A stretch of DNA of 64,000 bases from an uncultured Coriobacteriaceae bacterium (GTDB taxonomy: Bacteria > Actinomycetota > Coriobacteriia > Coriobacteriales > Atopobiaceae), in contig CADBDT010000004.1 of the NCBI GenBank assembly GCA_902793465.1, positions 62,001 through 126,000 on the forward strand, written 5' to 3'. Numbering within the stretch: position 1 is the first letter of the stretch; the number at the start of each line of letters is the position of its first letter. The notes under the pieces are model-generated. The model was not told the origin of the DNA, did not search any database, and was given only the letters and a program-made list of their open reading frames with translations. Made by a program: the position numbers and the translations under genes. This document shows positions 42,319 through 51,819 of this stretch, one piece after another.

Positions 42319-45300
42319 ATGGCGTTCGTTCATCTTCATAACCACACGGACTTTTCCATTCTGGACGGCGCTACGCGCGTGGACGACCTCGTTGGTCGTG
42401 CCGTGGAGCTGGGCATGCCCGCGGTGGCGTTGACCGACCACGGCTACATGTTTGGCGTTCCCAACTTCGACCTTGCGTGCAGGGGCTACAACACGGCCCA
42501 GGCCGACTTTAAGCAGTGGTCGCACGACTTGGAGTGCTTTACCAAGGACTGGGAGCTGGAGGAGCCGGCGGCAGACGCGCCCGATGCCAGCCCTCACGAC
42601 CGCGTGCACGATCAATGGGCAAGCGACGTGGCCGTATGGAACGCCAACGGTGGTGCAGACAACAAGGATGCGGCGCTCGCCGCGGTAAAGGCAAACAAGC
42701 CGGCTCCGCTCATAAAGCCCATCTTTGGGTGCGAGGCGTACTTTATTACCGACGACCAGATTGAGCGCGGCACCAAGCAGCGTCGCTACCACCTTATCCT
42801 TCTTGCAAAGGACGAGACCGGCTACGTTAACCTTATGAAGATGATGAGCAAGGCCGCCAACGAGATGTACTACTACAAGCCGCGTACCACGTTGGACATG
42901 CTGCGCGAGTTTCACGAGGGCATAATTTGCCAGAGCGCGTGCGTGCAGGGCATCATTCCGCAAAACATCCTGGACAACAACTTTGCCGAGGCGGAGCAGT
43001 GGGCGCGCACGTTCCAAGACATCTTTGGGGACGACTTCTACATAGAGATCCAGGACCACGGCCTGGACTTCCGCGGCGGCTACAACGACCGTAGGCTCGA
43101 CGAGCAGCTGGTAAAGCTCGCACACAAGCTGGGCATAAAGGTGGTTGCCACAAACGACATCCACTACCTCACGCGCGAGGACGCGCCCGTGCAGGACACG
43201 CTCTCCTGCATTGGCACGAACGCCAAAATAGACCAGACCGACCGCAAGCGCATGGAGGGCACCGAGTTCTACCTAAAGAGCGAGGAGGAGATGCGCCAGC
43301 TCTTCTCGTGGTGTCCCGAGGCGTGCGACAACACGCTCGAGATCGCGCAGAAGTGCAACTTCGAGCTGGACTGGTCTTCCATGTTCCTGCCCAAGTTCCC
43401 AGGCCTCGAGGAGGGGGAGACCTCCGAGGAGCGTTTTCGCAAGGAGTGCGAGGAGGGCCTCGCGATCCGCTATGGCGACGACTGGGATGGCAAGAAGATA
43501 AACGGCATAGACATCCGCGAGCGGTTTGAGTACGAGTACGACGTAATATGCACCAAGGGCTTTGCGGACTACTTCCTTATTGTTCAGGAGTATGTGCGCT
43601 GGGCCAAGCAAAACGGCATTGGCGTGGGGCCGGGCCGTGGCTCGGCGGCGGGCGCCATCGTGGCCTACGCCATGGACATTACCACCTTTGACCCCCTGGA
43701 AAACGGCCTGATGTTCGAGAGGTTCCTCTCGGTGGAGCGCTCGGAGATGCCGGATATCGACATGGACTTCGACGACGAGCGAAGGCTGGAGGTAATCCAG
43801 CACGTTCGCGAGCTCTATGGCGCCGACCGCGTGAGCCACGTTATTACCTACTCCACCATTAAAGCCAAGCAGGCAATCAACGACTCCGCGCGCGTGCTGG
43901 ACTTTCCGGTGTACAAAGCACAGCAGCTCTCCAAGATGGTGAGCTCCAGCCCCAGCGCCAAGCTCAAGTTTACGCTCAACAAGACCGACGGCAAGGAGGA
44001 CCTGTATAGCCAGGACTTCGTGGACGCATACCGCAACAATGCCGACGACAGGCGCATAATAGACGCGGCGCTTTCCATCGAGGGCCTCACGCGCGGCGAG
44101 GGCGTGCACGCGTGCGCGGTGCTCATTGCGCCCACGCCGGTTAACGACCACGTGCCCACCAAGCTCGACACCAAGGGTGGCGTGGAAATCACGCAGTACG
44201 AGGGCCACTCGGTCGCAGACATGGGCCTGCTAAAGATGGACTTCCTGGGTCTGCGCACGCTTACGGTAATAACCAAAGCGCTGCGCAACATTCGCACCAA
44301 CTACGCCACACCCGAAGACGTGGCAAACGCCCCCGAGGCGGTGCGCTCCACCATTAAGCCGGGCGCCACATGCGTAGACATAGACGTGGACAAGATTCCG
44401 TTCTCCGACCCCAACCTGTTTGCGCTTATGGGACGCGGTCACACGGCGGGCGTGTTCCAAATTGAGTCGGGCGGCATGACGGCAACCATAAAGGGCATGC
44501 AGCCCAAGGAGTTCAAGCACGTGGTCGCACTTATTGCTCTGTACCGCCCCGGCCCTCTGGGCGCTGGTATGGTAGCCGACTATATCGACCGCATGAACGG
44601 CCGTAAGGAGGTTGCGTTCTACGACAACCGCCTGGCCGACATCCTGTCCGAGACCTACGGCACCATGGTCTACCAAGAGCAGGTTATGCAGATCTCCATG
44701 AAGATGTGCGGCTTTAGCGCAGGCGAGTCCGACTCGCGTATTCGTAAGCCGGTGGCAAAGAAGAAGATCAAGCTTCTTACCAGTACGGTGTTCCACTGGG
44801 AGGACGGCAGCGACGAGACGACGTACGACCACTGGATGAACGGCGCCGAAAAAAACGGATACACACGTGCCATTGCACAAAAGATTTGGGACGACGTTTT
44901 GGAGTTCGCATCCTACGCGTTTAACAAGTCCCACTCGGCGGGCTATGCCATCCTGGTTATGCAGACCGCGTGGCTCAAGGCCTACTACCCGCGCGAATAC
45001 ATGGCGTCGGTACTTACCAGCTACATGGGAAAGACCGACAAGATCGTGCACTACCTCTCGGCATGCCGCCACGAGGGCATAGAGATACTTCCTCCCGACA
45101 TCAACGAGTCGGGCAAGGACTTTACGGCTGTTCCCGAGGGCATCCGCTTTGGTTTTGCCGGCATTCGCGGAGTGGGCGAGGGCGTAGGCGACGCCATTCT
45201 TGCCGAGCGCGAGAAGGGCGGCCCCTTTAAGAACCTTCACGACTTCGTGGACCGCGTGGACTCTGGAACCGCAAACCGCCGCGTGGTGGAGGCCCTCATT

Positions 45301-46227
45301 AAGTCCGGCGCGTTTGACTCCACGGGATACACGCGCAGGCAGCTGCTGTTCTTCGTTGACAAGGGCAACCCGACGAACATCCTGGACGCGGCGGCCAAAC
45401 GCCAGCGCGACCGTGCAAGCGGACAGGTGTCGTTCTTCGACATGTTTGCGGACGTGGACGGATCTGGCTTCGACCAAGACGTGCCCGAGCCCGACGGCGT
45501 GGAGTGGGACCGGAGCGTAAAGCTCGCACAGGAAAAGGAAGTGCTGGGTCGCTACGTTTCCGACCACCCACTTGGGCCGTTTGAGTACGCGTTGGCGCAA
45601 GCCCGCGACTTCCAAATATCGGACCTTGAGGCAACCGATGAGCACGTGGACCCGCGCACGGGCGCCACTGTATCCGTTCCGCGCGTGGAGGACGGCAAGA
45701 CCATACGCCTTGCCGGCATGGTCTCGTCGGTGGCAAAAAAGTCCACCAAAACGGGCAAGGCCATGGCCATCGTTACGCTGGAAGACATGGAGGGCGAGGT
45801 AAGCTGCGTGGTGTTTCCCAACCTGTACGAAACGTGCGCAGCCACGCTTGCCGGACAGCTCAACGAAATGGGCGAGTCGGAAGGCGACGTGTTTGTGAGC
45901 ATTACCGGCAAGATGGAGCGCAGCGACCGCGGCGTGCAAATTATCTGCCAAAAGGTGGAGGCGCTCGAGCTCTCGGACCGTACCAACAGGCCCAAGATCG
46001 TGGAGGTAGTGCTTCCTTCCAGCCTGCTTTCGCGTGGACGCATGGAAAAGCTCAACACCGCACTTTCGCGCTTCTCGGGAATGGATCGCGTAGAGATTCT
46101 TGTGCGCTCTGCATCTGGCGACACCATGCGCATGGCGCTGCCGCTGCGGGTGGACGCCCACAACGTGCACATGCTTACGTTGGTGCGCGACATCCTGGGC
46201 AAAGAGGGCGAGGTCGTGCTGGTGTGA
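42319..46227 (+). CDS. dnaE: DNA polymerase III alpha subunit DnaE
   Basis: A 1302-residue replicative polymerase. The N-terminal PHP domain begins FVHLHNHTDFSILDGATRVD. The polymerase aspartates lie in MPDIDMDFDDERR (about residues 475-487), preceded by GVGPGRGSAAGAIVAYAMD. The fingers region contains YRPGPLGAGMVADYIDR, and the tail carries helix-hairpin-helix and OB domains (FGFAGIRGVGEGVGDAIL, IRLAGMVSSVAKKSTKTG). It is about 140 residues longer than E. coli DnaE. About 75 extra residues sit inside the PHP domain (about 62-132, acidic and Ala-rich), between MFGVPNFDLACRG and KPIFGCEAYF. A smaller insertion follows RKPVAKKKIK. GAAAGGACGAG precedes the ATG. Confidence 0.97.
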   Translation: MAFVHLHNHTDFSILDGATRVDDLVGRAVELGMPAVALTDHGYMFGVPNFDLACRGYNTAQADFKQWSHDLECFTKDWELEEPAADAPDASPHDRVHDQWASDVAVWNANGGADNKDAALAAVKANKPAPLIKPIFGCEAYFITDDQIERGTKQRRYHLILLAKDETGYVNLMKMMSKAANEMYYYKPRTTLDMLREFHEGIICQSACVQGIIPQNILDNNFAEAEQWARTFQDIFGDDFYIEIQDHGLDFRGGYNDRRLDEQLVKLAHKLGIKVVATNDIHYLTREDAPVQDTLSCIGTNAKIDQTDRKRMEGTEFYLKSEEEMRQLFSWCPEACDNTLEIAQKCNFELDWSSMFLPKFPGLEEGETSEERFRKECEEGLAIRYGDDWDGKKINGIDIRERFEYEYDVICTKGFADYFLIVQEYVRWAKQNGIGVGPGRGSAAGAIVAYAMDITTFDPLENGLMFERFLSVERSEMPDIDMDFDDERRLEVIQHVRELYGADRVSHVITYSTIKAKQAINDSARVLDFPVYKAQQLSKMVSSSPSAKLKFTLNKTDGKEDLYSQDFVDAYRNNADDRRIIDAALSIEGLTRGEGVHACAVLIAPTPVNDHVPTKLDTKGGVEITQYEGHSVADMGLLKMDFLGLRTLTVITKALRNIRTNYATPEDVANAPEAVRSTIKPGATCVDIDVDKIPFSDPNLFALMGRGHTAGVFQIESGGMTATIKGMQPKEFKHVVALIALYRPGPLGAGMVADYIDRMNGRKEVAFYDNRLADILSETYGTMVYQEQVMQISMKMCGFSAGESDSRIRKPVAKKKIKLLTSTVFHWEDGSDETTYDHWMNGAEKNGYTRAIAQKIWDDVLEFASYAFNKSHSAGYAILVMQTAWLKAYYPREYMASVLTSYMGKTDKIVHYLSACRHEGIEILPPDINESGKDFTAVPEGIRFGFAGIRGVGEGVGDAILAEREKGGPFKNLHDFVDRVDSGTANRRVVEALIKSGAFDSTGYTRRQLLFFVDKGNPTNILDAAAKRQRDRASGQVSFFDMFADVDGSGFDQDVPEPDGVEWDRSVKLAQEKEVLGRYVSDHPLGPFEYALAQARDFQISDLEATDEHVDPRTGATVSVPRVEDGKTIRLAGMVSSVAKKSTKTGKAMAIVTLEDMEGEVSCVVFPNLYETCAATLAGQLNEMGESEGDVFVSITGKMERSDRGVQIICQKVEALELSDRTNRPKIVEVVLPSSLLSRGRMEKLNTALSRFSGMDRVEILVRSASGDTMRMALPLRVDAHNVHMLTLVRDILGKEGEVVLV

Positions 46228-46282
46228 GGTGCGTCCTAGTCTATACTGGCTGTATTGGAGTTCGCAACGAGAGGAGAGAACC

Positions 46283-46663
46283 ATGTCCGAAGTAACGTTC
46301 TACCGCTGCGAGAAGTGCGGCAACCTGGTATATGTGGTACAAAAGGGCACTTGCGTGCCGCAGTGCTGCGGCGAGCCCATGAAGAAGCTCGAGGCCGGAT
46401 CCGTTGACGCTGCTACCGAGAAGCACGTTCCTGCCGTAACACGTGCGGGCGGTGCGATTAAGGTGCAGGTTGGCGAGGTCGAGCACCCCATGCTGGACGC
46501 CCACTACATCCAGTGGATCGCGCTTGTAGCAGGCGACCGCGTGGAGATTCACTACCTGCATCCTGGCCAGAAGCCCGCGACCGAATTCGCGTGCGACGGC
46601 TCGGACAACGTGACCGTGTACGAGTACTGCAACCTCCACGGTCTGTGGAAGGCCGAGGCATAA
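46283..46663 (+). CDS. dfx: Desulfoferrodoxin (two-iron superoxide reductase)
   Basis: A 126-residue enzyme that reduces superoxide to hydrogen peroxide without making oxygen, a typical defence of strict anaerobes. The N-terminal desulforedoxin-like site is intact, with Cys9, Cys12, Cys28 and Cys29 (YRCEKCGN, VPQCCGEP), so this is the two-iron form. The catalytic centre ligands are all present: His48, His68, His74, Cys116 and His119 (EKHVP, HPMLDAHYIQW, CNLHGLW). AGAGGAGAGAA precedes the ATG. A short TATACT box lies near 46243 in the 55-base gap after dnaE, so the gene may have its own promoter. A truncated family A repeat follows. Confidence 0.97.
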   Translation: MSEVTFYRCEKCGNLVYVVQKGTCVPQCCGEPMKKLEAGSVDAATEKHVPAVTRAGGAIKVQVGEVEHPMLDAHYIQWIALVAGDRVEIHYLHPGQKPATEFACDGSDNVTVYEYCNLHGLWKAEA

Positions 46664-46680
46664 CAGTTTAAAAAAGTTTG

Positions 46681-46724
46681 TCCCGTGGTGCCGCTTGGGG
46701 ATACTCCCCCCGCGGCACCCCGGG
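46681..46724. repeat. Truncated family A element (mini copy)
   Basis: GGTGCCGCTTGGGGATACTC is followed by CCCCCGCGGCACC: only the outer arm pair and one core remain, and the central region is lost. It lies 20 bases after the desulfoferrodoxin stop and could serve as a terminator. Confidence 0.7.
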
Positions 46725-46799
46725 ACGCATCCGCCCCCAACTCCCTCCTTTCGCTTTCATGGCGTATTATGGTACTGCCACAGGAAATGGAGGAGTGTT

Positions 46800-48662
46800 A
46801 TGAAGATTGCCATTGCCCAGATAAGCACCCGTGCGGGCGACTTTACGGCAACAAATATGCGTGTGGAGGCCTTGTCGCAGTCCGCCGTCGAGCAGGGTGC
46901 GGAGCTCCTGGTTCTTCCCATGGCGGCGTACACGGGGCCGCGTCCTGTGGACTATTCCAAGCGCGAGGGATTCCAAATCGACCTCTGGGCCGCGCTGTTG
47001 GACCTTGCGCAGAGGGTTGCATGTCCATGTATGGTGCCCGTGGTCATGCAGATGGACGACGAGCCCTACCACGAAGTAGTGATGCTTCAGGGCGGGGAGG
47101 CGGTTCCCATTCGTCTTCGTGCCTTCCTACAGAGCGGGGAAGGGCCTCAAAGGGAGCGCATTGGCGCAATAACCACCTTCGAGTTTGGTGGCGTTAGCAT
47201 GGCGCTCGCACAGACCTACGAGGATCTGGACGACCTCGTGGACGCAAATGCCAACGTGGATGTGGTGCTGTTTATTTCGGACTACAGCTATGCGCTTGAC
47301 GATGCAGGCTCCGTGCTTGGTTCGGCACTTGCAGAAAACCGCCTAAGGGCCGACGCCATTGCGCTCGATGCGTGGTTTGTTGCTGCGGGGTCGGTTGGCG
47401 GATACGGGTTGCAGGTATATGCAGGCGCAAGCTTTGCGCTCTCTCCATCAGGGCAGTTAGTTGCGTCTGCGCCCGCGTTTGAGGAGTCTCTGCTTGTGGC
47501 AGAAGTGCATGGCGCTGCGGGTGAGGCCAATACCCCCGAGGGAGAGCTTGTTCTTGAGCCCGAGATATACAATCGCTCGCTGCATTTGTGGCAGGCACTG
47601 AGCTTGGGGCTTCGCGACTATTTTGTAAAGACCGAGCGCGCGGATGCCGTGCTTGTGATGGACGGTTCTCTGGCATCGTGTCTTCTTGCCGTGCTGGCTA
47701 CCGACGCGCTTGGCCCCACACGCGTATTCGCGCTTGTGGATGACGCGAGACCAGAATACGCAGGCATTGCGCTGGACGTGGCACGCGCGCTGCGCATCAA
47801 TCTTATTGAATGCGACGAGTGCATACGCGCCATCCAGAGCGAGCCTTTGCGCTCTAATGCCTTGCAGGCATATCTTGCGCAAGTTGCCGCACAAAAGGGC
47901 GCGGTGGCGCTTTATCATGCCGACAAGACCTTCCTTGCCGTCGAGGCATCCTCGGCTTCGTGCAGGGTTGCTGAGCTGTTGCCGTTTGGCGACGTGTATC
48001 GTTCGGACCTCATGGAGCTCGCGCACATGCGCAACACTATTTCGCCCATCGTGCCGGCGGCGGCGTTTGCCAACTTTTCGGTTCCTGCGATTAGCGGGCT
48101 TGATGAGGCGGAGCCCACGCCGGAGGCGCGGCTTAAGCGCGTGGACGTTACGCTTGCCAACCACGTGGAGTGGGAGCGCTCGCTCACCGACGTGGTGGCC
48201 AGGCAGGGCGAGGGGCAGGTGTGCCAGAACATAATAGACGCGCTAGACCACACCGAGGCGGCGCGCAGTGTTTGGCCGTACTACCTGGTCATGTCGTCGC
48301 GACCGCTGTTTAGCGCGCGATTGCCTTTGGGCGGCGCATGGAGCGACAGGGTGCGAACCCAGGACGAGCGAAGTGGGGCCATGCGCGCAATGGACGAGCT
48401 TGTAGACAAGCTCCGAGGCTCCAAGGAGCCGTCGGAACCGCCCTCGGGTGCGTTTGGCAACGCAGGCTTAGGCGACTTGCTTAAGGGCATGGAAGTCGAG
48501 TTTAAGGGCGGCCGCTTGGAGGGCGTGGGCTCCGACGCCGTAGAGGGTACGATCAACGAGCTTCTGGGCCTCTTGCAGGAGTTTAGCGCGCAGGACGGCC
48601 AACCCCCAATCGAGGGTCCGTTTGGCCCGCTCACGTGGGGAAGCCCCTTTTCGGAGAACTAG
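46800..48662 (+). CDS. Glutamine-dependent NAD synthetase-like protein with degenerate active sites
   Basis: A 620-residue protein with the two-domain plan of NadE: a nitrilase-type amidase (about 1-265) and an N-type PP-loop synthetase (about 280-570). MKIAIAQISTRAGDFTATN is typical of the family. The expected catalytic residues are missing. LPMAAYTG stands where the nitrilase glutamate is expected (PE motif), AQTYEDLDD where the catalytic cysteine is expected (CEDLW), and LVMDGSLASCLL where the ATP-binding SGGxDS is expected. The frame is long and clean, so it is not a pseudogene. It is probably a pseudoenzyme or a protein with a new role. ATG 46800 follows GGAGG. The gene stands alone between a mini family A repeat and ruvC. 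Confidence 0.8.
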   Translation: MKIAIAQISTRAGDFTATNMRVEALSQSAVEQGAELLVLPMAAYTGPRPVDYSKREGFQIDLWAALLDLAQRVACPCMVPVVMQMDDEPYHEVVMLQGGEAVPIRLRAFLQSGEGPQRERIGAITTFEFGGVSMALAQTYEDLDDLVDANANVDVVLFISDYSYALDDAGSVLGSALAENRLRADAIALDAWFVAAGSVGGYGLQVYAGASFALSPSGQLVASAPAFEESLLVAEVHGAAGEANTPEGELVLEPEIYNRSLHLWQALSLGLRDYFVKTERADAVLVMDGSLASCLLAVLATDALGPTRVFALVDDARPEYAGIALDVARALRINLIECDECIRAIQSEPLRSNALQAYLAQVAAQKGAVALYHADKTFLAVEASSASCRVAELLPFGDVYRSDLMELAHMRNTISPIVPAAAFANFSVPAISGLDEAEPTPEARLKRVDVTLANHVEWERSLTDVVARQGEGQVCQNIIDALDHTEAARSVWPYYLVMSSRPLFSARLPLGGAWSDRVRTQDERSGAMRAMDELVDKLRGSKEPSEPPSGAFGNAGLGDLLKGMEVEFKGGRLEGVGSDAVEGTINELLGLLQEFSAQDGQPPIEGPFGPLTWGSPFSEN

Positions 48663-48663
48663 C

Positions 48664-48688
48664 CAATCAAGGGAGAGTACCCCTCGTA
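48664..48688. repeat. Possible family B half-element
   Basis: CCAATCAAGGGAGAGTACCC resembles the left half of family B but its partner arm is not present. It may be a decayed copy. The remaining gap to 48875 holds no gene. Confidence 0.35.
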
Positions 48689-48875
48689 TAGTCATTCGTA
48701 CATTAATCGAATATGATGATTCGCGTCAAATCAATTAAATCCTATCTTGCGATTTGCGTAGACCGAGGTGGAACATGCTTCGAAGTCTGACGGGACGACA
48801 CTTGGGTATGTACCTCTGATGGCAGGCTCCCAATCAACAGTTCTTGTGCCACCCTTCCCAACTATGTGATACGAT

Positions 48876-48889
48876 AGAACAATCGTTCG
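48876..48889 (+). promoter_or_regulatory. Candidate LexA (SOS) box upstream of ruvCAB
   Basis: AGAACAATCGTTCG matches the Gram-positive LexA dyad CGAAC-N4-GTTCG at all but the outermost left base. It lies about 15 bases before the ruvC start, close to where a promoter (GATACGATA region) would be. ruvCAB is a classic SOS target, which supports the call. Confidence 0.65.
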
Positions 48890-48904
48890 TATAGGGAGAC
48901 AGCC

Positions 48905-49558
48905 ATGATAATTATGGGCATAGATCCCGGCCTTGCCAACACGGGATGGGGAATAGTGGAAACGCGGGGCGCGCAGTGTCGTGCGCGTGCCTACGGGTGC
49001 GTTACCACCAAGTCGAGCATGCCCCTCGTGGATCGGCTGGGAAGCATATTTTCTCAGATAAGCGAGGCCGTCGAGCGATACGGTCCCACGCAGCTTGCCA
49101 TAGAGAAGATCTTCTTTGGCGAAAACGTGCGCTCGGCCATGGCAACCGCGCAAGCTCGTGGTGCCGCCTTAGCCGCTGCGGCACAGGCCGGTCTTGTGGT
49201 GGGGGAGTACACTCCCATGCAAATAAAGCAAGCAGTTGTGGGAACGGGAGCTGCCGACAAGCGGCAGGTTATCTATATGGTGCGCAACGTGCTTGCGCTG
49301 GATCACGACCCGCGGCCCGACCATTGCGCGGATGCGCTTGCGGCGGCGGTGTGCCATGCAAACCTTATGCGCACGCAGGCAATTGCCCGCGATCACGCTG
49401 CGGTTCAGATGTTGGAGCAAGAGCAGGCGCAGGCGCGTCACGATCGCGCCATGGCGCGCCAGATAACGGCCGCAGCTACGGCATCGCATCGCGCGCGTGG
49501 CGAGCGCGACCGCAACGTGGCCAGCCACGTACGACAAAGTAGGAGGTCTACCTCATGA
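48905..49558 (+). CDS. ruvC: Holliday junction resolvase RuvC
   Basis: A 217-residue endonuclease that cuts Holliday junctions. Catalytic acids lie in MGIDPGLANTGWG (Asp7), AIEKIFFGENVRSAMATAQA (Glu near 66) and DHDPRPDHCADALAAAVCH. A C-terminal extension of about 45 residues, rich in Arg, Ala and Gln, follows the normal RuvC end (about 170). GGGAGACAGCC precedes the ATG. The stop overlaps the ruvA start by ATGA (49555). First gene of the ruvCAB operon, probably LexA-controlled. Confidence 0.97.
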   Translation: MIIMGIDPGLANTGWGIVETRGAQCRARAYGCVTTKSSMPLVDRLGSIFSQISEAVERYGPTQLAIEKIFFGENVRSAMATAQARGAALAAAAQAGLVVGEYTPMQIKQAVVGTGAADKRQVIYMVRNVLALDHDPRPDHCADALAAAVCHANLMRTQAIARDHAAVQMLEQEQAQARHDRAMARQITAAATASHRARGERDRNVASHVRQSRRSTS

Positions 49559-50187
49559 TCGTCTATCTTACGGGTACCCTGTTGGAAGTAACGTCCAGTA
49601 CGGTGGTCCTCGATGTGGGAGGCGTGGGATACGAGCTGGGCGTATCTGCCACTACGGCCGCCTCGCTTCCCGAGGTGGGCTCGGCAGGTGTCTCGCTCTT
49701 TGTGCGCATGGTCGTGCGCGAAGGCGCGGTGGACCTATATGGGTTTTCCTCGCGCGACGAGCGCACGCTGTTCGACAAGTTAGTGGGGATATCCCACGTG
49801 GGACCAAAGCTCGCGCTTTCGGTCTTGTCTACGTTTAGCCCAGCTGGCCTTGCCGCAGTTGTTGCCGCAGACGACGTGTCCGGCATGTCGCGCGTTCCCG
49901 GCGTGGGGAAGAAAACAGCATCGCGCCTCATAATGGAGCTTACCGATGTGTTTGCAAAGGATCCCTCGCTCAGCGGGTTGGCTGCAGGTGCAAAGTCGCC
50001 TTCTGTTGCGCCGAGCGCGACCCCTGCTCCCTCGTCCGTCGAAGCCGATGTGGCAGAGGCGCTCATGTCCATGGGCTTTACCAGCCAAGAGGCGGAGCTT
50101 GCAGTGGAAGGGTACCAGGAGGCTGGTGCCACCACGGTAGAGAAGGCGCTCGCGTACGCCCTCAAGCGTCTGGGAGGAAGGAGCTAG
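49555..50187 (+). CDS. ruvA: Holliday junction branch migration protein RuvA
   Basis: A 210-residue junction-binding protein. The N-terminal OB domain begins [20 protein letters not shown] and includes [20 protein letters not shown]. The helix-hairpin-helix motifs are [20 protein letters not shown] and [18 protein letters not shown]. The C-terminal RuvB-contact domain ([19 protein letters not shown]) is present after a Pro/Ala/Ser-rich linker. It overlaps ruvC and ends one base before ruvB, so the three are one translational unit. Confidence 0.97.
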   Translation: MIVYLTGTLLEVTSSTVVLDVGGVGYELGVSATTAASLPEVGSAGVSLFVRMVVREGAVDLYGFSSRDERTLFDKLVGISHVGPKLALSVLSTFSPAGLAAVVAADDVSGMSRVPGVGKKTASRLIMELTDVFAKDPSLSGLAAGAKSPSVAPSATPAPSSVEADVAEALMSMGFTSQEAELAVEGYQEAGATTVEKALAYALKRLGGRS

Positions 50188-50188
50188 C

Positions 50189-51274
50189 ATGTGGGAGGCA
50201 GACTCGGCCGATCTCTTTGCCGATATGGGTGTGTCTGGCCAGGTGCAAGGGTCGCATGGACCGGGCAGGCAAGCGCCTGCGGCACGAGCAGTATCCGCGG
50301 AGCTTACGGGAGATGACATAGACGTAGAGCGTAGCCTGCGCCCCCAGACGCTTGCGGATTACTGCGGACAAGAGCGCGTGGTAGAAAACCTTCGCGTGCT
50401 CATTCAAGCTGCCCGTGCTCGTGGGGAGGCACTTGACCACGTAATATTTTCTGGCCCTCCGGGATTGGGAAAGACCACGCTTGCCGGCATTGTGGCAAAC
50501 GAAATGGGTGCAAAGCTGCGTACCACCTCGGGTCCTGCCATCGAGCGTACGGGTGACCTCGCGGCGATTCTTACCAACCTCGAGGAAGGCGACGTGCTGT
50601 TTGTGGACGAGATCCATCGTCTAAACCACCAGGTAGAGGAGGTTCTCTATCCCGCTATGGAGGACTTCTTCCTAGACATAGTAATAGGCAAGGGACCGGC
50701 TGCGCGCTCCATCCGTTTGGATGTGCCGCGTTTTACCCTGGTGGGGGCAACCACGCGCACCGGTCTGCTCACGGGTCCGCTGCGCGACCGCTTTGGCATC
50801 TCGTACAGGCTCGACTACTACTCCGTGCCCAACCTGGCTGCAATCGTTCAGCGTTCGGCTACGATTCTGGGTGTCTCTTTGGACAACGATGCCGCTGCAG
50901 AAATTGCGTCGCGCAGCCGTGGTACCCCGCGTCTCGCAAACCGCCTGCTCAAGCGCGTGCGCGACTACGCGCAGGTAAAGGCCGGGGGAGAGATAACCTG
51001 GGAGGTGGCCGCTGCCGCCCTTTCGTTCTTCGAGATAGACGAGCTTGGTCTGGACTGGATGGACATAAAGATCCTTGAGGCCCTTACTCAGACGTTCAGG
51101 GGTCGACCCGTTGGCCTTACCACTATAGCCAGCGCCGTAGCGGAAGACCCGTCCACGCTCGAGGACGTCTATGAGCCGTACTTGCTGCAGCAGGGACTAA
51201 TAGTACGCACTCCGCAAGGTCGTCAGGCCACCCTGGCTGCTTTCGAACACCTTGGCGTTACGCCGCCTGCATAA
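50189..51274 (+). CDS. ruvB: Holliday junction branch migration helicase RuvB
   Basis: A 361-residue AAA+ motor. Walker A is [19 protein letters not shown], Walker B is [15 protein letters not shown], and the arginine-finger and sensor region [17 protein letters not shown] follows; the winged-helix end is [18 protein letters not shown]. Before the usual RuvB start there is a tail of about 40 residues (to [14 protein letters not shown]), a common actinobacterial-style extension. GGAAGGAGCTAGC precedes the ATG. Last gene of ruvCAB. The methyltransferase remnant begins just after its stop. Confidence 0.97.
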   Translation: MWEADSADLFADMGVSGQVQGSHGPGRQAPAARAVSAELTGDDIDVERSLRPQTLADYCGQERVVENLRVLIQAARARGEALDHVIFSGPPGLGKTTLAGIVANEMGAKLRTTSGPAIERTGDLAAILTNLEEGDVLFVDEIHRLNHQVEEVLYPAMEDFFLDIVIGKGPAARSIRLDVPRFTLVGATTRTGLLTGPLRDRFGISYRLDYYSVPNLAAIVQRSATILGVSLDNDAAAEIASRSRGTPRLANRLLKRVRDYAQVKAGGEITWEVAAAALSFFEIDELGLDWMDIKILEALTQTFRGRPVGLTTIASAVAEDPSTLEDVYEPYLLQQGLIVRTPQGRQATLAAFEHLGVTPPA

Positions 51275-51282
51275 GCCTCGAC

Positions 51283-51723
51283 TTTTTAACGCCAGAACAA
51301 TGCATTCTGCGCAACGATTATGAACGTCGGTAAGCCCTCGTGGAGCTGGACGTGTTGGCTTCGCCTGCTCTTGGGCTTACATTAGAGCAGTTCATTGCCG
51401 TATGCCAGCTAGACTTCTCGGTATTGCAGTCCTATGAGCGTGAGACTTGGTATGACGTTAACAGTCGTGTAGTGTGCTCGCGCAAGGCCATGGGCAACTT
51501 TACGTACAAGCCTGCGGAGTTCAGGAAAGCCTTCGGCGAAATAAATGCCTGTGCTTCAGGCACATACCCCAAGACCTACATCGATGATACGCGTCCGGGA
51601 GGCCCCGTGGAGCGAATCATCGAGTACGTGGCTCCCTTCGACACCTGCGACCGCGTGGAGGACTACTGCACCGCGTGGGCCTTCTTTACCTTCTTTAGTA
51701 AGAAGTATGGTCTTAACAAGTAG
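51283..51723 (+). pseudogene. C-terminal remnant of a DNA methyltransferase-type gene
   Basis: The frame from 51283 reads FLTPEQCILRNDYERR, a TAA stop at 51334-51336, then ALVELDVLASPALGLTLEQF and YERETWYDVNSRVVCSRKAM to a stop at 51723. This order (RRxALVELDVLVAxxLGLT then YERxTWYD) is what I recall from the far C-terminus of large Eco57I/class I-type N6-adenine methyltransferases of restriction or defence systems. The catalytic NPPY region is absent, and ruvB ends just upstream, so only the tail remains. A 127-residue peptide could start at GTG 51340. Family call from memory only. Confidence 0.6.
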
Positions 51724-51819
51724 TAGCGAGAATTGTTGTCCTCCGTATTTGCTAACCTTAGATATCCAACGAGGAACATGTGAGAGAAGTACGAAGAACA
51801 AACGAGAAACGGAACAAAT

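Noticed and set aside
44230-46284. A 684-codon open frame antisense to dnaE
   Set aside because: It has no family motif, and the opposite strand is clearly dnaE. Long antisense frames are expected in high-G+C coding DNA.
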